64,000 nucleotides of DNA from Hepsetus odoe (Eukaryota; Chordata; Actinopteri; Characiformes; Hepsetidae), in the NCBI GenBank assembly GCA_017165825.1, contig CM029376.1:22654432-22718431 (forward strand). The letters are read 5' to 3'. Positions 25,595 to 40,100 of this stretch are shown piece by piece (position 1 is the stretch's first letter; each line of letters begins with the position of its first letter). The translations under genes and the position numbers were made by a program. The notes under the pieces were generated by a model that was given only the letters and a program-made list of their open reading frames with translations, was not told where the DNA came from and made no database searches.

Positions 25595-28500
25595 CAAAGA
25601 GTAAGAATAAAAAATACATCATGAGTCGTTTTGTTTTTGTGCCTTTTCAGAACAGATTAAATGAGCGTGACTCTCAGTGATTAATTTTGATTTATTTCAG
25701 ATACACACTCAGCAGTGCCGCTGCAGATTTTAAAACTGCGTGCACCCACTGTCCACTGCAGCATGAATTAGTGATATTCTACAGCTCATCCTGTAGTCCT
25801 GCTCTGTTTCTGGCCGCAGCACCGTTGGTTGGTGGACTGTTCAGTCCAGTTTTGACGCTAACGTGTTTTAAAAACCCAGCAGAAATGTTGTGTGTGACAC
25901 ACTTAAACAATGCTACCAGGTCAGTTCTGCTTTTTGTTGTGCGGGACATCTGCTGTGCTCAGATCATGTTCAAAACAACACTGAAGGAAAATGGAAATAT
26001 ATGTAATATATATATATATAACTCTGAAACATACACGTTATTACACAAACAGCACAGCAAAAGTGTTGAATCAACCGCATTTCTTCATATTTCAATTCTG
26101 CTTTTCATTTTGTTTCGTGTGTGAGTGCTTGTGTGAGTGTGAGTGTGTGTGCTTGTGTGAGGGTGAGTGTGTGTGCTTGTGTGAGTGTGAGTGCTTGTGT
26201 GAGTGTGTTTGAGGGAGGGAATGAGAGTCCTCGCATGTATTAGCAGGTTTCCTTACAACACTTGACGCTCATTAGTTACACACAGCACAGAGAAGCCTGA
26301 TGAACCCCCTCAACAGACACACACACACAAAAACACAGTTTTGGGCCCTGGGGCATCACACATACTACATAATTCACCAGCTTACATGAGGAGGAGGGCT
26401 TGAACATCACACACACACACACACACACACACACTTCAGCAAGAGGGTGGATGAGTTCCAGGAAGGGGTGTAAATGAATGCTGATGTATTGATCTCGAGG
26501 TGGAGATTTCTCTGAACTAATAGTTGATTAGAATGCTGTTCACTGAGGCTCTTTTAAAGTCTTCCTGTAGAGACACTTTATAACATAAATAAATATTACT
26601 GATTTGGACCTCCGATGAAAACTGGGCCAATTCCCCCCTAATAATTGATTAAGGACCGTCTAGACAAGAGCACTTTTCCTCGATACAGTCCAGCCTGTGA
26701 CCAGACGACGCTGCACTGATTTCATCTTGCCTGCAATATTTATGTGAATCTAAACAGATATAAATATTAATGTGAAGCAAAGCACATTTAACAAACCCTT
26801 TCAAAAACCTTCAGACGTAATCGTACAAGCACTCTCCAAAGCCATTCCTTCAAAAGCTTGAGGACTTTAGTCTAAAAAAATCTGAATTATTTTAATGTAG
26901 CCCTTCAATCAAGTAAGAAATAAAACTGAAAATGACAGTGTGCTCTTGCCCTGTATAAGCATCTGGACAAACATATATTTATCTTCAGCACTAAAAGCTT
27001 CTTGACTTTGTGCAAATAATGAATAAATAATATTAGTTAGCCATCCATCCATTCTCCTATCCATCTTCAGAACTGGTTAGAGGGAAAAACAAGTCTGCAA
27101 TCTGTTACGTTATTGAGAAAAAGCACAAAGATTGCTCTCTCGTTTATTAAAAACCTTCGGAAAAGAGTACAGGTTTTACTGTTACTCTCAAGATCTCCAC
27201 CATAACCTGTGGTTAATAATCTTTCTCCTCATAGGTGATGTCACATTTGTCCTCTGCTCCAGCCCTGATTGGTCAGTCATGCCCGGCGGTTCCCTGGAGA
27301 ATGAACCCGACTGGTTGACTCTGGTCTGTGATGTGGTGATGCTTTACCTGATTGGCCGCATCTCCCTGCTGTCGTAGATGAAGAAGAAAATGTGGAGCTC
27401 CTCAGCCAGGCTGCAGTTGAGCAGACTGTTGATCTGCAGGAAGAGGTGGTGCATGTTCGCCTGCAGAGGAAGCTCTCGCTTACGGTGCCGCCGCTCCATC
27501 TGAAGAAAACGAAGAACAGTGTCAATAGACACACACACACGCACACACACACACACACACACAGGCTTACCAAAAAGTCATAAATATAAATGTCTCAGAA
27601 TTACACATTTGAATAGTGTGAGAACACACATGAAAGGAACTTTTTTCTCCAGGGTGAGAGGAAGAACGTGAAGTGAGAAAAGGCCCTCATTTCATTTTGT
27701 TCTTGAGAGAAGTTTATTCATAGTAGTTAGCTTTAGCGTATCAATAAAGGTAAGTAATAAAAATGTCTACATGTAAGACATGACTGCCTTAACGGCGCCA
27801 TCCCCATGATCTCTAAACACACCTACAATAACATCCGGTAAGAAATGATGAAAGGTTCGTGTTCTTTTTGTGTTTTAAGTAGAATATATGAGGCGGCGCT
27901 GTGGGATGACTGGATTGCTGTGAGGAGTTTGCAAACAGTCAGTTAATGCACAATTTAACATCCCTCTGTTCTCCTTAATCACTATCATTTCCCTATGCAG
28001 GGATGATTCAGTGTGTGCGTGTGTGTGTGTGCACGTGTGTGTGTGTGTGTGTGTGAGTGAGAGAGAGAGAGTGTTAGAACAGTTAACGGAGCAATGAGGA
28101 TATGAAAGAGAGCCCTGGCGTCAGGTTGGGCTGCAGTTGCCATGGTAACACAGTGAAGCAGTCAGACAGCAGTGGAACAGTGACTCATGAGTAGTTTTTA
28201 TGTTTTTGTGAGTGTGTGTGAGAGAGAGACGGAAAGAGAGAGACAGAGAAGGTGAGAGAAGGAAGGAGGGAGAGAGAGAGAGAGAGAGAGACCAACCAGT
28301 CGATAGAGCTCAGTGACGCTGATCTCGTCCGGGTCCACCATGCTGAAGTCCTGCCTGGGGACAAGGTCCAAACCCAGTTGCCTGTTAAAAAAAAAAAAAC
28401 AAACACACAAACGCACTTACTTGGTATGCTGGTCCACATCAGCTTACACAAAGCAAATATTTAACATGACCACAGGAAGTGGGACTAAAAATAAATGACA

Positions 28501-30350
28501 TTTCCAGCCTTGAAAGACAAGAACGTCATGCAGACGGCCGTTATTGCCATAGCATGTGGAACGAAAACTTGCACTGCACTCCCTTCATACACACAGTTTA
28601 ATTGTTCTCCCTGCACATTTCAGTCATCTAATCAGGAGTTTAGTAAAACTGTCAGTGACCTGCACATATGAAGGTTTATTCATTAGCACCATCAATGAAA
28701 ATACTGCATAAACTTGCTTATAAAATGACACCCTCTTCATTCATTGCAAAGTGCTTCTTTTCACCCGCAGTTCTGTACCTTAACAGTAACCGATAGTGTC
28801 AAACAGTTTATAACAGTTAAGCTGGAAACGGTCAAGTAGAAATGAAATAATACATATTTTTTTAGATTTTTTTAATCAAGGCTTATTAAAACGTAGTGGA
28901 ATCAAGGAATACATGGACATACATTGAGTCCTGTTTTAGCTTTAATTAGTTTGATTAATTTGTTTCAATCAACAATTAAAACCCTCAGACTATAAATTTA
29001 AAATAAAGTGTGGCCTATTTGCCAATTTGCCTGATTTACACACATTCAAGGAGTCTTAACTTTCTCTTCCATTTGTCATTTCACTGCATTTGTTAGTTTG
29101 TTCTCATCCACCTGGATTGAGCATCTTCTGCCATCTCACACCAGCTCAATGAAAACTCCTGAGTTGAGTAAAAACCAAAATAAACACTTAGATGTGCGGG
29201 AGTTGGGACTGTTTCTGGAGTTGAGACTGATCCTGAAGTTAGGACTGATCCCGGAGTTAGGACTGATCCTGAAGTTAGGGCCGATCCCGGAGAAAGGACA
29301 GTTCCTGGAGTTTACTGCTGCCCTAAATCATTCCCTGTTTGTGTGTTAAGCCAGCCTTGCAGGCCAAAACTACGTCTGGGTATTAATTAAGCAGGAATAA
29401 AAGGTGAAGCAGTACATCCTGGGACAGTCACAGAATTTAAGAATGATAAAATAATCAGTGCTCTATAGAAGCACTCACTCGTTGCCCCAGTCCAGCCGTG
29501 CAATTATGTGCTGTTTGATGTCAGTCATGCGATCATTAGTCAGGTGACCCACGAGAACCTGCCGCCTGAGCTCCAGGATCTCCGTCATCACATGCCAGAG
29601 CCTGTGAAACAGCTCCCCCTCATTTTTCTGGAGAAGAGGAGAACAGCGCACAGTGAGTTTCAGCATCAGCTGTAGGAGTAGTAACTTTAAATAACACTCA
29701 TCCTTATAACACACTTTATTTAAAGGGCCTCTTCATGGAAAACCCAATATTTCTCACTAATTTCAAATAAAGGAGTAGGATAGTCTATATGACGGTATCT
29801 GTGAGGTCACGAAAAACAGTTAAAAACATCTCTCAGCCAATCACATGCATGGACTGTTTCCACCCAGACTGTTTCCTGAATGAGAGTTCATTAACATATA
29901 TGTCTCAAAAGCACAGCAACAAAAACAGTGAAATCCTATTGCATAAATACAGGTAAGAAAATGGCTTTCTAAACATGGATTTGGACTTTTTGGGCAAATT
30001 AACTGACCAATAGCCTTCAGCTGCTCTATTTGACCATCATTTGTTCTCGTCATATATATCAAATTATAATTTTGCAGATAATGAATGACATACAGGCTTA
30101 TTTTTGGTACGATCATTTAATAATTAATATATTCTTGAAAAAAATAAAACAGACTGTGATTGAATTATGACAATTTTAGGTACATAAGTTGTTATAACAG
30201 GACTAAAAAAAGTAAAGATATGGGCCTTTTAAAAGCAGTCCCGGCACACACAAAATCAATGAACTGAGCCACAATGTTGGTTGAAAAGTAATTTGTTTTG
30301 GAGATTTAAAGATGTCTTCTAACATAAGTATATTATTCACCAGTCACCCA

Positions 30351-30393
<43 letters not shown>

Positions 30394-33300
30394 TCTCATC
30401 ACCAGCATGTTTACCACATAGAGCTGCTTCCACATGGTGCCCCAGTCTCGCAGAGTCACCGTCATCTCTGTAATGACCGACTCCTCCATGGGGATGACGG
30501 TCTCAAACTGCCTGTGGGCCAAATACACACATTCACCCACACACACACAAACACACACACACACTCACATATATACATACATATACATATATATATATAT
30601 GCTTCCAAATGTTCCTACAAATTCACGACCCCCTCAGCAGAATGAGCGATGTGAACTCTGACCTCCCATGTATAAACAGCCTGAGTCAGAGCAGCATCAG
30701 AGCAGTCAGGCCGAGGGCAGACAGATAAGAGGAATCAGACACGGCAGGTGCGTCGCTCAGATGGAAAGGTGCAGCCGATTACACACACCTTTTTTTATCA
30801 GATCCACCAAGCAGGGCCGAAGTGGGTCTGATTATTAAACCATCATAATCTCAACACCTGCTTCTTTCATTTGAGCATAATGGAGTTCTTAACTGTTCGC
30901 ACTACAACTGTTATGCGAGTCCCCGGCCATCTCCAAACACGGTTTTATCACCAGATCTTTGAACAGATCTCAAGCTGGGTCGAGGCACTGCAGTTAGCAC
31001 ACACTTAAATGAGCACAGCGCCCACAATACCCTTCAGTACGACCTTTGGTGTCGATATGGAGATAAAATTAGCAGAAAAGAGATCGCAAATAGGTAATGA
31101 AATCAAGAAAACATTTTTGAAAAGTTAACAAAATTGCCCCAGCCACAAGTCGGTGTCCTCTGATGGTCAAAAATAAGCCCAGCGTAACCCCCGTCTGCTC
31201 TCCCGGGGTCAGGTCAGGTCACTAAAAATGAAGACCATGCCCAGAAAACTGAGACATGTCACCCTATTCTGGAGCAAATCTGAAAATCAGTGAATTTTAA
31301 GCAAGTATATGGGGAGCACTTACTTCTAGAGGGTATTTCATGCTAAAGTGGCTTCCCATCATGCATGTCTATGTGTATGACAAGTGTGTGATGCCTGCAG
31401 TTTAAACAGGACTAGTTACAGTACATGAGCTTTCATTGCATGCTATTTCTAAGCAACCATTAAGACACTGGACATGTGAAATAAGAAGGAATATAATACA
31501 CTTCATGTCTGGCTCAACTGTCAGACTTCTTTTATTGGCTCGTAGCTGTTTTTAACTGTCCTCGTGTCGGAGGTGCTACTTTTAGCACTGAGCTGGACAC
31601 CTATCAGGATCTTTTTTTAGAGACATGCTGTGCTCAGCGCTCGAGAGAGAGAAGCAGTTCTTACCCTTTGTTCTTAATGTGCGCATGTTTCAAGTGAACG
31701 TAGCTGCACGGGAATATTCCCTGAAAAAGACATCACAGGACACGCGTCAGGACTTTATCACACACCGAATACTAGCATGTGTCATTCATGTCAAAACCTC
31801 ACGATAGATTTAACTAATGCTTGCTTATACAGCGGTGGCCTAGTGTTTAGGGACGAGGCCCCTGGATCGGAAGGTCGTGGGCTCAAATCCCAGACCCGTA
31901 GGTTGCTCTGAGGTACACATGATCAAGGTACCGTCCCCATCACCGCTACCTGGGTGCTGGATATGGCTGGATATGAACAGTGTGTGCGTGGGAGTTAAAT
32001 TCACTTTGGAAGTTCATTATTAAAGACCTCATCAAGTCATACTGTGCCCTAAAGCACATCAAATCAGTGCCACCTTAATACACACCTAGATGTGGTTTTA
32101 TAGAGCTGAACGGCATCTTAGGAATATATTTTTACAGGTAGATGAAGTGATGGATCCATCACATCCAGGAGAAGACTTTACATAACAGTCCGACTCCGTT
32201 CTGACCAGCTTTTTGGCACCACTGCAAATGCGTGCCGAGCAAAGCTAAAGTGTATTAACCATATCAAAAGAAAATCTAAGAATTTCCGAAGCAGAGCACA
32301 AATCCGCACAGAGAGGCTGTTCATGTCAGTGCTCAATATCAACAGCTTTCATTTGCTGCTTCCATTATCACGATTTGACTGCGTAATGAATTCTTTCCAT
32401 TCTGGTTTGTGTCTAAAATCAATAAGGAGAGAAAAAGAGAAAAACCAACAGTCAAGAAATCAATCAATGGCCCTGCAGAATTCTCTAAACAGATGCAACT
32501 TTACCTTGACATTTGGATTCTTCAAAACGAATCCTCTGTACCATCCTGAAAGGACAAGTGATGACATTTCAGAAAAATCCACAGCTTAGTCTGGACAGAC
32601 AGAAATCATTACGGCTTCCTCAGGTACTGGACATTGACTGGAAGAGGTTCAGGCTGCACAGGGTCAGTGAAACAACAGTGACATGAGCAATGTTGCACAT
32701 CTTCAGGGGTTTCTACAAATCAATAAAAAATAATATTCATTTGCATTAATTAAGGCTGATGAAATGAAGGCAGTGGGCTGTCAATCACATCATATTCAAC
32801 TGAGCAGTGAAAAAACATCTCCACTCTGTTCGAGTCCCATCTACTGTTCCGCAGTCTAGAGGAAAATGTAGCTGCATCGAAGTTGAATTAATGACAAAGA
32901 TAACCTTGGAGACTCGACTAGACAGAAAGTGGGCGTTAAGCTTTTATATCCCCTGCTGCAGTTGTCAGAATTTCAAACTGCAGCTGAACTGGGGTTTTAT
33001 CTGCACCATGTACAGGTTCGGGTGGGCAATAAAAGATCATTTCCGTCACAACATCGCACTGAAAAACTCCCTAAAGCTGGAAGAAGAGAGCTCGGGAGGA
33101 ACCAAGACTCAGAGGGGAACCCAGCCTACTTGGGCCACTGCAAAAGAGTGTGCAAGAAAAAAGAGAGACGTCTAACTATACGCAAGATGCATAAACTGAA
33201 TAAATTTAACTATAATGATGATTATAAATTATGAATCTAATTATTGCTGCCTTTATTACTGATGATGTGTCTGCTGCTATTATAACACTAATGCGATATC

Positions 33301-34064
33301 ATTATTATTATTATTATTGCTAATAACAACAACAATGAATCTAATTAGATTGTGTATTTATGGAATTGTTTTTAGTAATATTATACATATATAATTTTTA
33401 TGAATTTAAAAAATAAAGCAACACATATTAATGTTCATAAAATAATAATAATTAAACTAAATATAGCAAAATTAGCAATAATCACAAGCATAAATATATA
33501 ATAATCATAAGTTATGGATTTTATTTTATTTTCTTATTGTTTTCCTCCTCCTTCTTCTTCTTCTTCTTCTTGTTAAGAATTTTAGAAGTCATTTAAACAC
33601 AACTGGACTTGCCTGAAGCGGCCTGTTCTTCACTGTGCAAACGCGTCCTCTCACACAGTAAAAACTCCTCTCTAGTCCCACACATGCAGCTTTTCTGCTC
33701 ATGTTTCCACCTTTAGCTACACAGTGTGATGACATAACTGTGCTTGTTGGTTAACAAAGGGCTCATCGTGTTATATCATGAAATAAAATCACACTGGCAT
33801 TTCTGTTTACGCCCACCCCGAAAAATGAGGAGTGTGATTTGTTTCTAAAACCACAGCTGTTTTCAGCCGTTTCTGTGTTCCTGTGTTTCTAGCCATTGTT
33901 CTCCAATTACCTTCACATTTCTCCAAAATCTGCACCGTCTCTCCGATCTCCAGGGGCAGCCCCTGCTGTACCGTTCCACGAAAGTTTGCCAGCACTGAAA
34001 CGGCAAAAATAGTATTATTAAGAATCATGTCACCTTTTTACATCTCAGCAGTGGATGTGCATGC

Positions 34065-34108
<44 letters not shown>

Positions 34109-37100
34109 AACAGTGTGCACACAGTGAGACACAACAAAATTACACCTCTGCTTTTTACACACCGTGCAGCAGGGGCAGCTATATAAACAGCGCGGGGAGC
34201 AGTGATGGGGACGGTACCTTGCTAAAGGGTACCTCAGGGCAACCTATTGGTCTGGGATTCGAACCTACCAATCCTGGGGCCTCGTCCCTAGACACGAGGC
34301 CACTGCTGCCACTGCTGCCCAATGCCCAATAACCCTCCCATGTCCAATCAAAGTATTTTGCCAAAATTCTTCTCTTTCAGTCCTAATCTAGGGTAGCGGT
34401 CCTTTTACCAATCGAAGAGCTGAAGTGGCTCCTCCCACACGCATGGCTTAACTACGCATGGCTAAGCTGTGTGTCTGTTGTCTGTCCATTCATATTAAGG
34501 CAAAACAGTAAAAGCCTCTACAGACGATGCCAAATAGCAAAACATCCTGATTGGCTATTTTTCTGCTGGCCATTAGAAGAATTTTATAATTTGATAGGAT
34601 GAATATGATGAAATATGGGCAATACTGTGAAAATTAAGTTAAAGTTACAGGTATGTACTGTTCTGCATGGTTTTTGGTGATTTCCATGCTCAAACACTCC
34701 TGGTTTGGCTCAACTGATAATCACCAGGTTTAGTGAGAAGGCAGCTTCCAAACTGTGCAGGACAGCATGCCTCCGGGACGGGAGTCGCTCAGCGTTTGGG
34801 ACAATGGCCTTAGGCTCGGTTTAAAACAAAGGCTTTGCACAAAGTATTCCATGATTTGCTTGTTTTAGCTCAATCACACTCTAACCTGCACCATCTTTAT
34901 TGTTAATCTTTTTCCATATATTCATGTTTAGTGGTAAGTACTGATAGTAGAGAACAGTTTGTAATTGGCCAAATCATAATAAATTCATCAAATACTATCT
35001 GTGACACTGATTGCTGTAATTCAAAGGCTACACTCGTTTAAATCTAAAACTTTTCCTGGAACCCTGCTGTTTCTCAGCATCTAGAATGACTGGAAACACC
35101 CACAATATTCTGGGAAAAGTGCACCAAATGTAATTTATCCCAATAAGAAGACCAAATTGCCCTGCTCTTGATGAGACGGGCTGCACAAAGCAGTAAAAAT
35201 CACATCCTAGCACATTTAGAAAGACTATCATTTTGAAATCACATTTTATCTGAGACCAAAAAGAGAATTCTTGATGTCGTCCAAATGCACTTCTACCGTC
35301 TTTATTTATAATTTCTTGCTCAGAGCCAAGCACCTCTCTGTTTCCGAAATAAGGCCTTAGTCATATTCGGGTTACGTAACTCACACAAGAGCTTCTCCCA
35401 ACAAAGGATCGTGAACAGTTTCGCTCCTAAACTCCATGTTCAGAAATCTCTCTCGGCATTTCCATAGTTAATCACGGGTCTATCCCGACGCCCGATGCAA
35501 ACTCTCCCACAACCTCATCTGCATATCAGGTAAATTGCTCAGAGCTGCTGTGACAGAACCCATAAATATGTAAAAGCCCAAATATGCAGCAGGAGAGCGT
35601 AAGACTTCTGACACCACCAGCAAGCAGGAAGACTTTTAAATGGCAATGTCAGCTTTTGGATGGAAAAAAAAAAAAGCAGGTGAATCTGCTTTGCAATGCT
35701 TGCTGCCTGTCAGCATTTTCCCGGAGACGTACCGAAGCGGAGGAGCGAAATTTGTCACACTTTGCCTTCTCCTGCAAATCACAAGACTGGAGTTATTTCA
35801 GTGCCACAGTAAACATGCCGGCTCATGGATCTACAGAATTATCACAGCCAAACAATAGAGAGAATTACATCAGCATGCCGTATAAGAGGTGGCCCGGTGA
35901 ACAGTGGCTAACAGTCCTTTCCACTAATAGTATCCCGACAGCAAGAAATCACTGAGGCATTTGTGCAAAAGTTTTGAGCCTCCCCTCATTTCTTCATATC
36001 CTGCTTCCAGAGTAGGATTTTCTTGTATTTTTAATGTATAGTTGAGGAGCAGTTCTACAGGCTTCCTAAAGGACAATGTTTTTGTCTCTCATTTTCAGTA
36101 CAGTCCCTGTACCTGAGCGGTTTCGGAGGCAGAAGCAGTGTAGGATCATCTCTACAGGGGACAGAACAAAAGGCAGCCGATCTTTGGAACGTTCCTCAAG
36201 AAGCCTGTGAAAACTGGGCCTGAAGAGCACTTGCCTGAGAGAGTTCAGGCTGTGCTGAAGAATAACGGTGGCTGGGTAGAACAAACTTTCTTTGTGTTGA
36301 AGCTAAGCTCACTTTTTTTCTGACCTTCACCATCTTTACTCACAGCAGTGCCTTATTACTTTTCTGACTCAGTTTGCGAGGCTTTCATGTGTGCAGGAGA
36401 ACTAGCTGGATCTTATTAGATCTCTAAAGCTCTGCAGGAGCTAATCTCTGATCGTGTATCCTGGGTCTACTGTAATTCCTGACCGACTGCCGTTTTGTGG
36501 TACTTTGTGAAATATCTTTGATATTTTCAATTATTTTGTCATTTCCCTCTTTTAAAGGTACGGTTAAGAAATAAAATCTATTAAACACTTTTCCACATGC
36601 CCCAGTTGAGGTCGATCGGCCAAGACATGTCTGGCGTTTCAATCCATTAATACCTCTCAACAGATTTCAGGCGTTTCAGAGGAAGTATGGAGAACGGCGC
36701 ACTCCAGAGGTCTGGAGCACCAAGGTCTGGAGCTAAAACCAGTCCTGCTGTCTGGACGGAGAGCCGCTTTAGGGTGTGTATCGGTGCTAAATGCTTTCTC
36801 TCACTCACGCTGATCGTGCGGTGGACACACACTACTGCTTGGCTCAGAAGCGCGGCGGCCTGCGGGCTTTTTCACGCCAGCCAGCAGGTGCACATGGCGC
36901 TTCCACCTGCCCTGCAATGCTGCTGTGGCTGCTTAACAGCTGCAGATTCCCACACAAACCAACCCCAAAAAGTCCAAGATGCCCTCTGTTGAAGCACAGT
37001 CATTGCAGAAACCCTTTAAACTCCTCAAAGAACCTGTGTCCGGATTGTCCTTTAACATACACCTATGCAGCACCTTCCACGACTATTCTCACCCCCCCAA

Positions 37101-40100
37101 AAAGTGAAAACAATGGAAGTGAAAGTGAAAGTGACAACCCTCGTCATTGCGAGGTCACAGCACAGCAGACAGTGAACCACAACGAAATTGGACATCTGCA
37201 TTTAACCCATGCACACTCAGCAGTGGGCAGCTATTGAAAGCGCCCGGGGAGCAGTGACAGGGATGGTACCTTGCTCAAGGGTACCTCAGGGCAACCTATT
37301 GGGAAGGTGTTCGAACCCCTGTTCCTCCAATCATGTGGCCAACGCCCTAACCACTAGGCCACTGCTGCCCAGAATAACTTTTTCTTCCTTTTTTAAATAA
37401 AAGATTATATTTCTAATTTTTTTCAATGTTAGATGAAGCAACATATAACTCAATCTACACTGATCAAGCTCATTCACCAATTTTCTTAACTGCTTGTCCT
37501 AATTAGGGACGCAGGGGGTGCTGGAGCCTAGCGTTCATAGGTCAAAAGGCGGAGGAGCACCCTGGATGGGTCAGCAGGCTGCTGAGCATCTAAGCTAATC
37601 ACTTTCCCTCGCTCATTCATTCACTCACTCATTTTCATAGCCGCTTTCATAGCCACCTATGAAAGGGTCCAAAGGTGGGGAAACACCATGGACAGGTCGC
37701 CAGTCCATCGCAGGGCAGACTCACAGACAAATGAAATGCTGAATATGTTTTGCTAAAGAGCTTTGATTAATCTGAGATGAAATAACCTGTGCAATCACCA
37801 TCAAGACATCACAAGTAATTAAAAAAAAAAAACAAATATCAAATTTATATTGTTGTATACGTACAATATATTGTAGCCCTATTTCTAATTGTTGTGGCTC
37901 TGAATTGGGACCAGGCTTCTGTTTCATAACACTGATGGGATCTTCCAACATCAGAGCCTTTAAAAGGTTATGGTGACATTAATTAGGCACCCAAAGTGCA
38001 GGCAATTCAAATGTTACGCAATGCTGAGTCTCACTCACTGAGAATACTAATGTGGGGACATTGCAAACAGAACATTTCAAATAATGAATAAGTTCCTCAA
38101 AGGTTTTCATGCTAAATCTCTACAACTTATCAAAAAGGCCACAGAATCAGTGAAAACAAGCCATCAGCTCAAAAAGAAAAATCTTGATTCTCCTTGTATT
38201 TTGCTGGGAATCAGTACCCGAGTACCAAAATAATCTCAAAAGCCATCAAACTGTTTTATCTTTGGCATATTGAGTAGATGAAATGAAATAAATGGTAATA
38301 AATGTTTAAAGATTCAAGGTTCTAGATAGTGAGGTTCCAGCCACTCAGCAAACTAATGACCTGATCATCTGGAATCATCTGCACCGGTTTCTTCACTGCT
38401 TCATGTCTAAAGTTAGACGCTTTGTTCTGCTTGAAGGTTCAGACGTAGATCATTTTGTGGATTAACCAACAAAAAACAATCAAACTGCTCAGATACAGAG
38501 ACTGGACTTCCTGTACCTTCAGGAAGCCTGGAGAACTGTTCCTCAACAAGACATTAAAAACACAAGAAAGTCTGACTCTGGAAGCAAAACATGAAGAAAT
38601 GAAGACTTGCACAGTATCATTATTTTGTGATCCACACGTTTGTTAGGCCTGAGTGTGTATAACCTTTACCACTGGCCATGGATAAAGCCCAGAGTGTGAG
38701 CTGTGTGAACAGCACAGTACAGTGAAGAGCTGTGTGAACAGTAGATGCATCACTTCTGTTGCTAAGCTTTCATTTCTCTCCCCTGCATGACACTCACATC
38801 ACTGTGCACCACGATGGAGCCCGAGTCGTCCACAACATCCAAATCTAATAAAAAACAAGAAAGCAATACAGAAACTCATTCACTGTAAGAAGGTCACGTC
38901 TTCCTCTGTGCAAAGTTCTTCATCAATAAAGAACAGCTTGTGCTGTACACTCTGTATCTGTTTTATTAACTGCTGCACACTTATAACCTCAGACGCCAAG
39001 TGGAACCACATAGTGTTCTTTGGGGGAATGACATGGAAGGTTCCTTAACAAGCTTTTCAAATGATGCTGCTTTAAAGAATCACTTCTGTATGGTGCCACA
39101 AAACTATAGAGAAGTGGTTCTTCTCAGTGCTTGCTTCTTAATGGTTCTTTGAGGTATCTTCAAGAATCCCTAAATATTTCTGTTGGAAATCAAATCTATA
39201 ATGCTCTTCAGATCCAAGAGGCTTGGAAGAAGTTTCATTTTGAAGCCAAAAAACTTGAAGGGAATACAGGAGTAAACCATGATAACTAAACAATGACAAA
39301 TTCCAGCATCTTTTAAAATGCTCAAGGTTGCCAAATATGAGCCAGTTAGCTATTACTCCCCAGAGTAATCTAAAGAGCGAGGATGTGAATATTCATAATA
39401 CTACGTTTTTTGACTCTTTGGAAACGGATGATCTGCTGTGGCGACCACTAAACGGGAGCAGCTGAAAGAAAAAGAAGACTAAGTATCTGACTTTCTATAA
39501 CAGTATGTGTGTCTCCCCTGCTGTGAACTGGCAACCCGTCAACCCGTCCCAACGCAAACCTCAGCATCATTAACTCTGCGACATCCATCTGTCTTTTGGT
39601 CAGCGCCACCATCTTCAACCCATATAACATATCTGATCTCACTACTGTCATGTAAATCTTCCCTTTCTCTCTTGCTGGTGCCTGTCTGTCACAGATCACT
39701 GTTCTATTTTAAAACATTAGCTACAATTGTTTGCCTGCAAGCAAATTACTTAAGATACAAAATTGGGCTTCAGGGATCACGTTGTACCTTTGAGGGTAGA
39801 TTTGTTCTGTTTGTACCTTGATGGACCAAAAATGTACCTGCACAAAGCCTGACAATGTTGGAAAAAGCAAATCAGGAGCGTAAAGCAGGATGATGAAGTG
39901 CAATATCCATGTGTTTTTATTCAGATTGTGTTTAGATTACCCCATTTTTCACTGGTCAGGACGTATATGGTGGAAAATTCTCAACAGAAAGGACTAAAAG
40001 CAGTGACATGTGAAACACTAGAGCATTACACTGATAGCCCAAGCGCTCATTGGATGGGGAGCAAATATCCCTCTTTGATGTATACCTGTTCATCAGAAGA

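Noticed and set aside
27277..27573. Start codon at the 5' edge of exon 8 as a separate protein start
   Set aside because: The ATG is the MERRHRK motif inside DOCK4, directly after an acceptor and in phase with exon 7.
27392..27583. Plus-strand frame opposite dock4 exon 8
   Set aside because: Shadow of the exon in another strand, continuing into a CA repeat. Similar shadows lie opposite exons 11, 15, 22, 23 and 24.
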